The notes: generated by a model not told the origin, from the letters alone. 43,467 nt of DNA from an uncultured Clostridia bacterium (GCA_904393115.1 CAJFMX010000019.1:1-43467), one strand, 5' to 3'. Numbered from the stretch's first letter, positions 16,887 to 28,006 are shown. A program made the numbers and translations.

Positions 16887-17596
16887 CGTCTCTCCTCCTG
16901 CGCCCCGCGGGGCGCGTCCTGCCTCGTTCGGTTGATGTTGACGCCGTTGACCACCAGCTCAAACCGGCAGCCAAGGAAGTTTGCCGCCTCCTCGCACATC
17001 TGCATGCGGGTCAGATAGATCTCCATGAAGTCCATGACCGAGGAGCTCTCGTCCATGGAGAGGGCAAAGCGGATGATGCGGCGCACGGGGTCGACCTCCA
17101 CGGCGTTCTGCGCGATGGCGAAATTGACGCGGTCGTGGATGTCGTCCGGGTTGTAGGAGGCGCGGCGCACGCGGGTGCGGTGCGCGTCGGACTTGTCCGC
17201 GATGATGAGCGCGGCCGAGACCGCGGAGACCACCTTGCCGTTCTGCTCCTCGTGGTTGCCCACGGCCCCGACGATGGTGACGACCTCGTCCATGGGCATG
17301 CCCATCTCCTGCAGGATCGGAAAGAGCAGGGCCCCGCCGGTGATGCCGTGGTTCACGCGGTTGACGGCGTTGCCCACGTCGTGGACCCAGCCGGCGATGG
17401 CGGCCAGCTCGCACATGCGCTCCGGATAGTGGAGCTGCTCGAGGATGCTGCGCGCCGTGTGGCTGACAAAGCCCACGTGGCGCGGGCCGTGCTCCGTGTA
17501 CCCGATGACCTCGAGCATCCGGTTGGCCGCGTCGATGAGCACGGCGAGCTTCTCGTTCTGTTTTACGTCCTGCACGGTAATGCGCTTCTCCTGCAT
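16883..17596 (-). CDS. HD-domain protein
   Basis: A 237-residue HD-superfamily protein, metal-dependent phosphohydrolases that often cleave nucleotides or cyclic nucleotides. Visible ligands are His40 (HGPRHVGFVSH), His72-Asp73 (GWVHDVGN), the later NHEEQNG segment and the Asp of LIIADKSDAHR (about 132). The last 80 residues (DRVNFAIAQNAVEVD ... FELVVNGVNINRT) form a separate C-terminal region without motifs known to me. ATG at 17596 follows AAGGAGA, 32 bases after the HEAT-like gene, and the stop overlaps the methyltransferase start. The substrate is unknown; its place beside an rRNA methyltransferase may indicate a nucleotide or RNA-linked role. Confidence 0.85.
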   Translation of the reverse strand: MQEKRITVQDVKQNEKLAVLIDAANRMLEVIGYTEHGPRHVGFVSHTARSILEQLHYPERMCELAAIAGWVHDVGNAVNRVNHGITGGALLFPILQEMGMPMDEVVTIVGAVGNHEEQNGKVVSAVSAALIIADKSDAHRTRVRRASYNPDDIHDRVNFAIAQNAVEVDPVRRIIRFALSMDESSSVMDFMEIYLTRMQMCEEAANFLGCRFELVVNGVNINRTRQDAPRGAQEERR

Positions 17597-17628
17597 CGCG
17601 GTCTCCTTCCCTCCGGCATTCTCTTTTC

Positions 17629-18453
17629 TCAGCCGAGCTGCTTCATGGACTCGTAGTAGGGGTCGCCCTCGAAGGAGCGCTCCTCGCCGATCTCGCCGCC
17701 CAGCGCGCGCACGGCGTTTGCGATCTCCACATAGTCCAGGTAGTTGATGGCCGGGTCCTCCAGGGCCTGCATCATGCGGGGCAGGGCCTGCGCGTCGCCG
17801 AACTTGGCGATGTAGGAGGCGATGAGCGCGACGTTCTTGGAGGTATCCATGAGCCCGAGCAGCAGGGGCAGCACGCGCTTCTCCTCCGGATAGTCGCACA
17901 GGATGTCCGCGATGCACTCCCGCGCGCCGGGGCTTGCCGTCTCATAGGCCTTGAGCAGCGGCTCGATCACGCGGCCGCCCATGTTCTTGAGGGATTCGGC
18001 GCCGTTTTCCGCAAGTTCGTCCATCTCCTGCCCGGAGGCCAGCCAGGAGATGTACAGGTCCATGGGCTCCACGCGCTCCATCTCGCGCAGAAGGCCGATG
18101 GCCGTCATGCGGACCTCGCTGGCGGCCTCCTTGCGCGCGGCGATGTCCAGCAGGTGCGGCACGCTCGCCTCGCCCAGCTCGGTGATGCGCTCGAGCAGCT
18201 GGTCGGGCACGGGCACCTTCTTCTTCACATAGTCGCACAGCCACTTGCACAGGAACTTCGCGTCGTCAAACTGCGCGAAGTAGTTGCCCGGCGTGCGGCC
18301 GCTGAGCCAGTCGCACGGCTCGTTGAGCCAGCGCAGGTAGACCTCCGGGATGTCGGCCTCCATGGCGTCGACGTTCTTGTAGCGGGCCATGTTCTCCTTG
18401 CTCCACTGGCGAACATAGCTCTCAAAGTGCTTGTCAAAGTCCACGCAGTTCAT
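17629..18453 (-). CDS. HEAT-repeat-like protein, function unknown
   Basis: A soluble 274-residue, all-alpha, acidic protein. From about residue 95 onward it consists of paired-helix repeats typical of HEAT/ARM solenoids (SVPHLLDIAARKEAASEVRMTAI, then RVIEPLLKAYETASPGARECIADIL and RVLPLLLGLMDTSKNVALIASYIAK). The N-terminal 90 residues are rich in Trp and aromatic residues (RQWSKENMARYKN, YLRWLNEPCDWLSG) and may be a separate partner-binding domain. The ATG overlaps the stop of the TPR gene as ATGA, with AAGGAGAGG upstream. Solenoid proteins like this usually scaffold other proteins; the coupled TPR protein is the obvious candidate. Confidence 0.8.
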   Translation of the reverse strand: MNCVDFDKHFESYVRQWSKENMARYKNVDAMEADIPEVYLRWLNEPCDWLSGRTPGNYFAQFDDAKFLCKWLCDYVKKKVPVPDQLLERITELGEASVPHLLDIAARKEAASEVRMTAIGLLREMERVEPMDLYISWLASGQEMDELAENGAESLKNMGGRVIEPLLKAYETASPGARECIADILCDYPEEKRVLPLLLGLMDTSKNVALIASYIAKFGDAQALPRMMQALEDPAINYLDYVEIANAVRALGGEIGEERSFEGDPYYESMKQLG

Positions 18454-20150
18454 GTCTCTTCCTCTCCTTTTTGACCTTCCTCCATCCGGATCTGGTATTC
18501 GGCCTCCATGAGCTTGCCGCGGCGCATCTGCATGGTGCGCAGCGTGGCCCCGGCCTCGTCCGCCAGGGCGCGCCAGTCCACGCTCTTTCCGTTCCGCTCC
18601 CGATAGAAGCCGTCCAGCGCGAGCACCCACGCCTTTTCGTTCCGGATCTTGGGGTAATGCCCATCCAGGTATAGAATATAGGCTGCCCACATCCCGGCGG
18701 CAAATTCCACCGCCTGGCCCTCGTTGTAGCGCTGGGCCATGCGGTTGATGGTGTCCCGCATGATCCGCAGGTACGGCTTGGGCAGTCCGGCGTCAAAGGT
18801 ATAGGTCCGGCTGCGCACGAGGACGAGCTTTCCGTCCTGCAGGGAGTAGAAGGGCTCCTGTGCGTGCAGCCTGCGCAGCGCGTCGAGCGCCTTTTTCTTG
18901 TAGTAGGCGTTGTGCGTGGGCGAGAGCAGGACCTCGCGCAGCATCCGCTCCGCGGCCGGGCCGCCGGCCCTGCCCAGCAGGCGGATGGCGCGGCTCATCT
19001 GGTCGTCGCTGCCGGTCAGGGCCGCGCGCACGAGCGCGCCGGCGTCCGCGTCCTGCAGGGCCTTTGCCGCGTCCTCGGGCTCCATGCGCTGCAGGCGGTC
19101 GACCTGCGCGTCGACCTCGCGCTCCACCTCGTCCGGGAAGTCGAAGGTATAGGGCAGGCGCTTGGGCGCCTCTTCCCCGCGAAGGGCCGCGGCCGCGGTG
19201 CGCGCGCCGCTCTGGGCGAGCAGGCTATCCGGATCGGTCTGGGCGAGCTTTTCAAAGGTGCGCAGGCTCTCCTGCACCTTGCCCTGGTTGTACTGGCAAA
19301 CGCCGCAGAGGTAGAGCATGGACGGGTCGTAAGGGCTCGTGAGGAAGATCTTCTTGAGCGCCTGGCTGAGCTCCTGGTCCAGGTCCAGGTCCGCCAGGGC
19401 CAGACAGTATTTGAAGAGCTCGTCGACCTCCTCGATGCGGTCCAGGCGCAGCTTGCGCACCGCCTCGACGGCCTCCTCCCGCCGCCCCTCGGAGAGCAGG
19501 AACATGGACTCGTTGCAGCGGCCGTGCACGTCCAGCGGGCTTTCCTGCAGGACGATCTCCAGGTTCTCCCAGGCGCGGTCCATGTCCCCCACGCAGGAAT
19601 AGGCCACGGCCAGGTTGTTGCGCACATAGGTCATGCTGGGGTCCTTTTGGAGGGCGCGCTCCAGGCAGTCGATGGCGTGGTCCAGGTCCCCGGCGTCCAG
19701 GGCGGCCTTGCCGTCCATGGAGAGCTCGTCCAGCTCCCGGTCCAACTCCGTCTCATAGTCGCACTCGGCGATGTAATTCAGCGCCTCGTCCGCCTGGTCG
19801 ATGTATTCGCCCTCCGGCTCCACGTGCTCGTAGGTCCGGAGCATGGTCTCGGCCTGGTCGTAATCGCCCATGGCCAGAAAATTGCTCCCCATGGCAAAGA
19901 GCGCCTCGGCGGGCGTCCTGCCCTGATGGAGCATGAGCTGAATTTCCAGGTTGCTGCGCTCGTACAGGCCCATCCGGGCATAGGTGTTGGCCAAATCCAT
20001 CCGGTAGGTGAGATTTCCCGGTTCCATGGCGATGGCCTTTCGCAAATGCTTGAGCGCCGCGGGAAAGTCCTCCTTGTCGATGGACTTGATGGCGCGCCGA
20101 TGATAAAAACCCGACTCCGGCTGAATGGAAAGCACTCTTCTGTCAGCCAT
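18450..20150 (-). CDS. Tetratricopeptide-repeat protein, function unknown
   Basis: A 566-residue cytoplasmic solenoid with no signal peptide or membrane helix. TPR units are clear: AALKHLRKAIAMEPGNLTYR, then the units ending VEPEGEYID, DHAIDCLERALQKDPSMTYVRNNLAVAYS, and KVQESLRTFEKLAQTDPDSL. A middle region (about 330-420) looks like HEAT-type helices (AIRLLGRAGGPAAERMLREVLLS). The C-terminal 130 residues (PKPYLRIMRDTINRMAQRYNEGQAVEF ...) form an unassigned helical domain. ATG at 20150 follows GGGGGGAAATGAG. It is the first gene of a four-gene operon with overlapping junctions. No enzymatic motif is seen; a scaffold or regulatory role is inferred. Confidence 0.85.
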   Translation of the reverse strand: MADRRVLSIQPESGFYHRRAIKSIDKEDFPAALKHLRKAIAMEPGNLTYRMDLANTYARMGLYERSNLEIQLMLHQGRTPAEALFAMGSNFLAMGDYDQAETMLRTYEHVEPEGEYIDQADEALNYIAECDYETELDRELDELSMDGKAALDAGDLDHAIDCLERALQKDPSMTYVRNNLAVAYSCVGDMDRAWENLEIVLQESPLDVHGRCNESMFLLSEGRREEAVEAVRKLRLDRIEEVDELFKYCLALADLDLDQELSQALKKIFLTSPYDPSMLYLCGVCQYNQGKVQESLRTFEKLAQTDPDSLLAQSGARTAAAALRGEEAPKRLPYTFDFPDEVEREVDAQVDRLQRMEPEDAAKALQDADAGALVRAALTGSDDQMSRAIRLLGRAGGPAAERMLREVLLSPTHNAYYKKKALDALRRLHAQEPFYSLQDGKLVLVRSRTYTFDAGLPKPYLRIMRDTINRMAQRYNEGQAVEFAAGMWAAYILYLDGHYPKIRNEKAWVLALDGFYRERNGKSVDWRALADEAGATLRTMQMRRGKLMEAEYQIRMEEGQKGEEET

Positions 20151-20222
20151 CTCATTTCCCCCCTCCCGCTTCGGGGCTGGCATCTTCCCCGAACTCCGCC
20201 GCGCGGCGGACAGTTTGGATAT

Positions 20223-20231
20223 AGTATATCA
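20223..20231 (-). promoter_or_regulatory. Extended -10 promoter of the TPR/HEAT/HD/RlmL operon
   Basis: On the minus strand TGA-TATACT (20231-20223) lies 73 bases upstream of the TPR start. No good -35 is visible (TGGCAC at the expected place), so an extended -10 promoter is the best reading. Confidence 0.45.
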
Positions 20232-20286
20232 CGTCCGCGCCGCCTGTGCCACTATCCCCCGCCCGTTTTCGCAAAAATCAAAGAAG

Positions 20287-20320
20287 GGGACCGCAGCGCG
20301 CGGGCGCGGGCTGCGGTCCC
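20287..20320 (-). terminator. Terminator after the DtxR-type regulator
   Basis: An 11-base perfect stem (20287-20297 with 20310-20320) and 12-base loop. On the minus strand it is followed by a T-rich run and lies just beyond the DtxR gene stop. The plus strand also has CTCTTTTT after the stem, so it may work both ways. Confidence 0.75.
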
Positions 20321-20339
20321 TCTTTTTCCCCCATGGGGC

Positions 20340-20720
20340 TCACCCGATGCGGTCATCCTGCTGGATGTGCGCGCGGATGCGCTGAAAGGTCTCCTCGCTG
20401 ATGACGTGCTCGATGCGGCAGGCGTCCGCGTCCGCGGTCTTTAGGTCCAGCCCCAGCACCTGCATGAGGAACTGCGTGATGCACAGGTGCCGCTCGTAGA
20501 TGCCCTCCGCGCGGCGACGCCCCTCCTCGGTCAGCGTGATCTGCCCCGAGCGCGCGATCTCGACAAAGCCCTGCTCCTTTAAGATCCGCATGGCCCGGCT
20601 GATGGACGCCTTTGTATAGTTCAGCGCGCCGGCCACATCCACCGACCGCACAAACCCATTCTGCCGCTGCAAAAGCAGGATCGTCTCCAGGTAGTTCTCT
20701 CCGGACTCGTGAATGCCCAT
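20340..20720 (-). CDS. DtxR-family metal-dependent repressor, short form
   Basis: A 126-residue metalloregulator with a winged helix-turn-helix at about residues 20-62 (VRSVDVAGALNYTKASISRAMRILKEQG) and a dimerisation/metal-binding helix region, but no C-terminal SH3-like domain. Metal-ligand positions visible are Glu12 of the opening helix, the His of YERHLCITQFL, and DACRIEH near the end. The Cys-x-x-Glu-His arrangement matches iron-type DtxR more than manganese-type MntR, which has Glu at the Cys position. Iron sensing is therefore the better guess. ATG at 20720 has AAAGGGGGG upstream. It has its own promoter and terminator; no metal transporter is adjacent, so its targets lie elsewhere. 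Confidence 0.9.
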   Translation of the reverse strand: MGIHESGENYLETILLLQRQNGFVRSVDVAGALNYTKASISRAMRILKEQGFVEIARSGQITLTEEGRRRAEGIYERHLCITQFLMQVLGLDLKTADADACRIEHVISEETFQRIRAHIQQDDRIG

Positions 20721-20748
20721 GCGCGCCCCCCTTTCTGCTTCTTGCAAC

Positions 20749-20778
20749 AGTATACCACAAACGCGCCGCCCAAGGCAA
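20749..20778 (-). promoter_or_regulatory. Promoter of the DtxR-type regulator
   Basis: On the minus strand TTGCCT (20778-20773), an 18-base spacer and TATACT (20754-20749), with TGG just before the -10 box. Confidence 0.6.
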
Positions 20779-20796
20779 ATCGGGCGGCGCTCTTCC

Positions 20797-21276
20797 TCAC
20801 AGTTCCTTTTCGTAGCAGAGCCAGTGCTCGCCGTAGGCGTCGGTTTCCCCGGCCAGGCGGAAATGGAGCGGGCGGTAGGCCGCCCGCGCGCGCAGGTTGT
20901 TCGGCCCCACGAGGTAGCGCGCGCCGCGGTATCCGCGCGCCTTCATCTCCTCCAGGACCATGGCGATGGCCTTGCGGGCCAGGCCCCGGCCCTGAAACGC
21001 CCGGTCCACGCCCACGCGCTCGATCATCACCGCGGGCTGCAGCGCCGCATCCCAGACGGCGTTCCCCTCCATGTCCTCGTCGCGCACGGCCGAGACCGCC
21101 GCGGCGATGCGCCCGTCCTCCTCCAGGACGAAGAGGCCGTGCTCGGCCAGGTCGTCCCGGATGCAGGTCTCGTCCGGGTATTCCTCGTTCCAGGTCACGC
21201 CCTCCTGCGTCAGCAGCGACTTGTAGAGCCGCAGGATCTCCGCCGCGTCCGCGGCCGTCGCCTCCCGGAAGCGCAT
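20797..21276 (-). CDS. GNAT family N-acetyltransferase
   Basis: A 159-residue GCN5-related acetyltransferase using acetyl-CoA. The N-terminal strand-helix MRFREATAADAAEILRLYKSL is typical. The CoA-binding motif A is GVDRAFQGRGLARKAIAMVLEEMKARG (about residues 92-118, with Q/R-x-x-G-x-G/A as QGRGLA), followed by the NNLRARAAYRPLHFR segment of motif B. The ATG at 21276 overlaps the esterase stop as TGATG, so it is coupled to the sialate esterase. The acceptor is unknown; no aminoglycoside-specific motif is seen. Confidence 0.92.
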   Translation of the reverse strand: MRFREATAADAAEILRLYKSLLTQEGVTWNEEYPDETCIRDDLAEHGLFVLEEDGRIAAAVSAVRDEDMEGNAVWDAALQPAVMIERVGVDRAFQGRGLARKAIAMVLEEMKARGYRGARYLVGPNNLRARAAYRPLHFRLAGETDAYGEHWLCYEKEL

Positions 21277-22775
21277 CACACCGCCTCCGCGGCAAAGGGC
21301 GGCAGGGGGATGCCGTTTGCCTGGTACACATTGCCCTCGACCCAGTTGGTCAGGTCGTAGCGCGCGGCGGCGGGCGCTTCGAGCCCCGGCGCGGTCAGGC
21401 GCACGGTCGGGCCCGCGATCTCCGCCTGCGCCCAGCGCCAGACGCCGTCCGCGCCGCGGAGCTGGAAGCCCCGGACCTCCGGCCCGCGCGCGGAGAGCGC
21501 CGTCCCAAAGCGCAGCGCCAGGGCGTTCCCCTCGCGCGAAGCGCTCTGCGGCGCATCGAGCGCAACGTCGAGGTTCTGGCCGTAGGCGCCATGCAGGATC
21601 TGGTCGGCCAGGCGGTTGCCGACGGTCTCCTTGTCGATGGGGTGGACGTTGTCGCGCTCGCCCGCGTCGGTCACGACCGCAAGGGCCGCGTGCGCGTCGC
21701 GCGCGCAGACCGCGGCCTGGGCCAGGCGGATCTTCCCCCAGTTCTCGCCGTCGGGGTCGTCGCTGCCAAAGCCGGGCAGCTGCACCACGCCGAAGAAGAG
21801 GTCCTCCGCGCGGAAGTCGCGGCGCCACTCGGCCATCAGGGCCGTCAGCAGCGCGCCGTAGAGCTCGGGGTGCGTGCCGGAGTCCTCCTCGCCCTGGTAC
21901 CACAGCGCGCCGCGCAGCGAATAGGGCGCGACGTGGGCGAGCATCGTCTCGTGCAGGCCGCAGGGGCGGCGGTAGGCGTCCGGGCCCATGGGCGGCGGCC
22001 AGGGGAAGACGATGTCCTTTGTCGCCTCGCGATAGGCGACCATGTCGTCCTTAGAGATCGTCACGCGGGCCATGCGGGCGCTGTAGTCCTCGATGGCGGC
22101 GGCGTAGTCGGCCTTCTCCTGCGCGTACTGCTCCGGCGTCTTGCCGGCGACGGCGCGGTCGTAGTCCTCGAAGTAGACCCGCAGCGCGGGGTTGGCCTCC
22201 AGCGCCTTACGGCTCACCCAGCAGGAGGCCGAGGTACCGCCCCAGTTGCAGCCCACGATGCCCACCGGCACGCCCAGGGCTGCGCGCAGGCGCTTGGCCA
22301 CGTGATAGGCCACGGCGGAGAACTGCCCGGCCGTCTCGGGCGAGGAGGTCACCCAGCCCGCGGGGACCTGGGCCTCCGCCTCGGCGCGCCCCGCCTCGGA
22401 GGCGGTCTTGACCGCGTGGTAGTAGCGCAGGTCCGGGTCCAGGGCCTTGGGGATCTCCGCGCCGCCGCTCTTGGCGTTCTCCAGGATCAGCTCCATGTTG
22501 CTCTGGCCGCCGGCGAGCCAGACCTCGCCCAGCGCCACGTCGGAGAAGACGGCCTCCTCCGCCCCGCAGCGGACGCGCAGCTCGAGCGGCCCGCGGGCGT
22601 CCATCGCCGGCAGGAAGAGCAGCCATTTGCCGCCCGCGCACGCCGCGCGCGCCCGGCGGCCCAGGAGCTCCGCCTCCACGGTCTCGCCGTCCGGCCCCTG
22701 GCCAAAGACGGCGATGGGCCGGTTTCTCTGCAGGACCATGTGGTCCGAAAAGATTCTCGCACAGGAAAAGCGCAT
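21276..22775 (-). CDS. Sialate O-acetylesterase-like SGNH hydrolase
   Basis: A 499-residue hydrolase related to bacterial and mammalian sialate O-acetylesterases, removing O-acetyl groups from sialic acid or other glycans. The nucleophile block is WLAGGQSNMEL (about residues 96-106). The oxyanion block is GVPVGIVGCNWGGTSASCW (about 170-188), followed by ALWYQGEED (about 291-299) and NVHPIDK with the catalytic Asp/His (about 372-378). An N-terminal beta domain (FSDHMVLQRNRPIAVFG) is characteristic. There is no signal peptide, so it is probably cytoplasmic, acting on imported sugars. ATG at 22775 follows AGAGGGAAG. It sits 25 bases after the PepV gene and overlaps the GNAT gene. No nan genes are nearby. 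Confidence 0.9.
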   Translation of the reverse strand: MRFSCARIFSDHMVLQRNRPIAVFGQGPDGETVEAELLGRRARAACAGGKWLLFLPAMDARGPLELRVRCGAEEAVFSDVALGEVWLAGGQSNMELILENAKSGGAEIPKALDPDLRYYHAVKTASEAGRAEAEAQVPAGWVTSSPETAGQFSAVAYHVAKRLRAALGVPVGIVGCNWGGTSASCWVSRKALEANPALRVYFEDYDRAVAGKTPEQYAQEKADYAAAIEDYSARMARVTISKDDMVAYREATKDIVFPWPPPMGPDAYRRPCGLHETMLAHVAPYSLRGALWYQGEEDSGTHPELYGALLTALMAEWRRDFRAEDLFFGVVQLPGFGSDDPDGENWGKIRLAQAAVCARDAHAALAVVTDAGERDNVHPIDKETVGNRLADQILHGAYGQNLDVALDAPQSASREGNALALRFGTALSARGPEVRGFQLRGADGVWRWAQAEIAGPTVRLTAPGLEAPAAARYDLTNWVEGNVYQANGIPLPPFAAEAV

Positions 22776-22800
22776 TGCAACTTCCCTCTTTCTCTCGAAT

Positions 22801-24228
22801 TTAGTCCGGCATCCCGGGGCCGGGGTCCGGCATCCCGGGGCCGGCCAGCGCGACGATGGTGTGCGCGTAGATGCGCGCGGCCTCGAACATCTCGGGCAGA
22901 TACTGCTTTTCGTCCGGGCCGTGGGCGCCGCCGCTCTTGTTGCCGGGCAGGCCGGGGCCAAAGGCGACGGCGTTCTTCATGCTGCGGGCGTAGGTGCCGC
23001 CGCCCATGGAGAAGGGCTCGTCGTCGCGGCCGGTCATCTCCTTGTAGACGCGCATGAGGGTGGTCACCAGCCAGGAGTCCTTGGCCACGTAGAGCGCCGG
23101 GGAGACGTGCGTGCTGCGCGCGGTCAGGCCATAGGGCGCGCAGGCCGCCTGCACGCGGGCGAGCACGTCGGCAAAGTCCGCGACGACGGGCTGGCGGATG
23201 TCGAGCTGGAGGGCGATGCCCGCCTCGTCCGCGCGCACGACGCCCAGGTTCACCGTCAGCGCCCCGGAGGGCTCGTCCTCCATCTGGATGCCCAGGCCCT
23301 TGCCGTCCCAGTCGGTGACACCGAGCTTCTCGCGGACAAAGCGCAGCGCGGGCTCGGCCGCGCCGAGGTCCATGCAGGACAGGATCTCCGCCAGCAGGGC
23401 GATGGCGTTGCGCCCGCCCGCGGGGAAGGCGCCGTGCGCGGCCACGCCCTCGACCTCGATGTCGATTTTGCCGTCCGCGCAGGCGATTTTGCAGGGGACC
23501 TCCAGCTGGCGCGCCCTTTCCCGCAGGGCTTGCGCCTGCTCCGTCGCGCCCTGCACGCAGGCGCGGCAGCGGTTGGGCACGATGTTGACCGCCTGGCCGG
23601 CCGCAAGGGAGATCAGGGGCGTCGCGCCGCCGAACGCGCCGCGGATCTCCATGCGGTGGATGCCCTTTTCCGCGTAGCAGACCGGGAACCCGGAGTCCGG
23701 CGAGAAGCCGTAGTCCGGCATGCCCACGTGCTGCATGTAGTGGGCCATGTCCGCGCTGCCCTTCTCCTCGTTGCAGCCGAGGATCAGCAGCACGCGGTCG
23801 CGCAGGGGGATGCCCGCCTCCCGGATGGCGCGCAGCGCGAAGAGGCAGGAGACGCAGCTGCACTTGTTGTCGTTCGCGCCGCGGCCGTAGAGGAAGCCGT
23901 CGCGGATGACCCCCTCGTAGGGCGGGACGGTCCAGTCGCTGCCCTCGGGCACGACGTCCAGGTGCGCGAGGATTCCGAGGGTCTTGCCCTCCGGCGTGCC
24001 GCCAAAGGCCACGTGCCCGGCGTAGTTTTCGTCGTTATAGGTTTCAAAGCCGAAGCTCTCCGCCTTTTTCAGGGCGTAGTCCAGGGCGCGGGCGCAGGCC
24101 TCGCCAAAGGGCTTGCCCGGCAGGGGCTCGCCGTCCACGCTGGGGATGCGCACCAGGCCGCGCAGGGTTTCGGTCATTTCCTCCTCATAGGTTTTGAGGA
24201 TTTCGTCCAATTTCTGCATTTTATCCAT
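22801..24228 (-). CDS. M20 family dipeptidase (PepV-like)
   Basis: A 475-residue zinc exopeptidase of family M20A, close to PepV/Xaa-His dipeptidases. Metal-site motifs are GILAHLDVVPEGSDW (first His-Asp, about residues 79-93), GRGANDNKC (bridging Asp, about 111-119) and GCNEEKGSADM (catalytic Glu pair, about 144-154). The HDVVP-type first motif, a lid domain and the late MGGGTYAR motif fit PepV. ATG at 24228 is chosen because GGAGG sits about 8 bases upstream; an upstream in-frame start at 24267 lacks a site. The C-terminus carries an exact 7-residue repeat (PGPGMPD) from a 21-base tandem duplication at 22805. It starts the PepV/esterase/GNAT unit. Confidence 0.93.
   Translation of the reverse strand: MDKMQKLDEILKTYEEEMTETLRGLVRIPSVDGEPLPGKPFGEACARALDYALKKAESFGFETYNDENYAGHVAFGGTPEGKTLGILAHLDVVPEGSDWTVPPYEGVIRDGFLYGRGANDNKCSCVSCLFALRAIREAGIPLRDRVLLILGCNEEKGSADMAHYMQHVGMPDYGFSPDSGFPVCYAEKGIHRMEIRGAFGGATPLISLAAGQAVNIVPNRCRACVQGATEQAQALRERARQLEVPCKIACADGKIDIEVEGVAAHGAFPAGGRNAIALLAEILSCMDLGAAEPALRFVREKLGVTDWDGKGLGIQMEDEPSGALTVNLGVVRADEAGIALQLDIRQPVVADFADVLARVQAACAPYGLTARSTHVSPALYVAKDSWLVTTLMRVYKEMTGRDDEPFSMGGGTYARSMKNAVAFGPGLPGNKSGGAHGPDEKQYLPEMFEAARIYAHTIVALAGPGMPDPGPGMPD
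22805..22845. repeat. 21-base tandem duplication in the PepV tail
   Basis: Two adjacent copies with a 21-base period begin at 22805 and 22826, adding seven residues in frame to the dipeptidase C-terminus. The identity of the copies suggests recent slippage. Confidence 0.85.
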
Positions 24229-24258
24229 ATCGGCCGCCTCCAAATTGGCTTTTCCCCT

Positions 24259-24288
24259 ATTATACAATCGTTGTTATGTGTATGTAAA
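24259..24288 (-). promoter_or_regulatory. Promoter of the PepV operon
   Basis: On the minus strand TTTACA (24288-24283), 18-base spacer and a perfect TATAAT (24264-24259), about 30 bases upstream of the dipeptidase ATG. Confidence 0.7.
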
Positions 24289-24310
24289 TGGAGGATGCAA
24301 CATTTTTCCT

Positions 24311-24403
24311 GCGGAAGGATTTTTTCCGCCCGGCGTAGAACTAGAACAAACTGGGCACGTGCCGTGCAGCGCGTGTATCCCTTTGCGCGAAGAGAAGCGC
24401 AAA
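24311..24403 (+). other. Leader with three short inverted repeats before the SNF2 gene
   Basis: The 200-base divergent gap holds, before the SNF2 ATG at 24431, a GCGGAA/TTCCGC pair (24311-24329), the palindrome GGCACGTGCC (24354-24363) and a 7-base stem TTTGCGC/GCGCAAA with an 8-base loop (24382-24403). No clear plus-strand promoter was found; the repeats may be operator sites or leader hairpins. Confidence 0.35.
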
Positions 24404-24430
24404 TCCTGAATTCTTTTTGGGGGTTGCGGG

Positions 24431-27550
<3,120 letters not shown>

Positions 27551-27566
27551 GAAGGGAGGACTGCCT

Positions 27567-27959
27567 GTGCACATGGAAGTGCGCCGCGCGCACGTTGCGC
27601 AGAAGGCGCTGCTGGAAACCCTGCTGGAAAAGTACCTCTACGAGCTCTCCTTCTTCGAGGGCGAGCGCTTCGGGGAGGACGGAACCTTCGGCTACCCCTA
27701 CCTTGCCGCCTATTGGCAGGAGGAGGGGCGGCATCCCTACCTGCTCTACGCGGACGGGCGCCTTTCCGGGCTGTGCCTGGTCAACCGGATTCCCGCGGCG
27801 GACGCGCCGCTGGACCACGCGGTCGCGGAGTTCTTCGTGGCCCCGCCCGACCGGCGCCAGGGCGCGGCCTCCGCGGCGATCGCGCAGGTCTTTGCCCGCC
27901 ATCCCGGCGCCTGGCAGATCGCCTTCCACGAGAAGAACGCCCCGGCCGCGGCCTTCTAG
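27567..27959 (+). CDS. GNAT-type acetyltransferase ended by TAG at a conserved Trp
   Basis: A 130-residue protein resembling COG5628-type predicted acetyltransferases: KYLYELSFFEGERFGEDGTFGYPYLAAYW (about 24-52), then RHPYLLYADGRLSGLCLVN, AEFFVAPPDRRQGAASAAI (CoA loop, about 86-104) and GAWQIAFHEKNAPAAAF. Family members continue with FWRK... after this point. Here the codon after the Phe is TAG (27957), one base from TGG, and the next codons read RRAARALLFHDLNLQN. The gene therefore looks truncated by a nonsense change at a conserved tryptophan, losing about 20-30 residues. GTG at 27567 follows AAGGGAGGA by 6 bases. It is co-transcribed with the SNF2 gene and followed by a terminator. Confidence 0.7.
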   Translation: MHMEVRRAHVAQKALLETLLEKYLYELSFFEGERFGEDGTFGYPYLAAYWQEEGRHPYLLYADGRLSGLCLVNRIPAADAPLDHAVAEFFVAPPDRRQGAASAAIAQVFARHPGAWQIAFHEKNAPAAAF

Positions 27960-28006
27960 CGCCGGGCCGCGCGTGCTCTGCTTTTCCACGACCTGAACCT
28001 GCAAAA

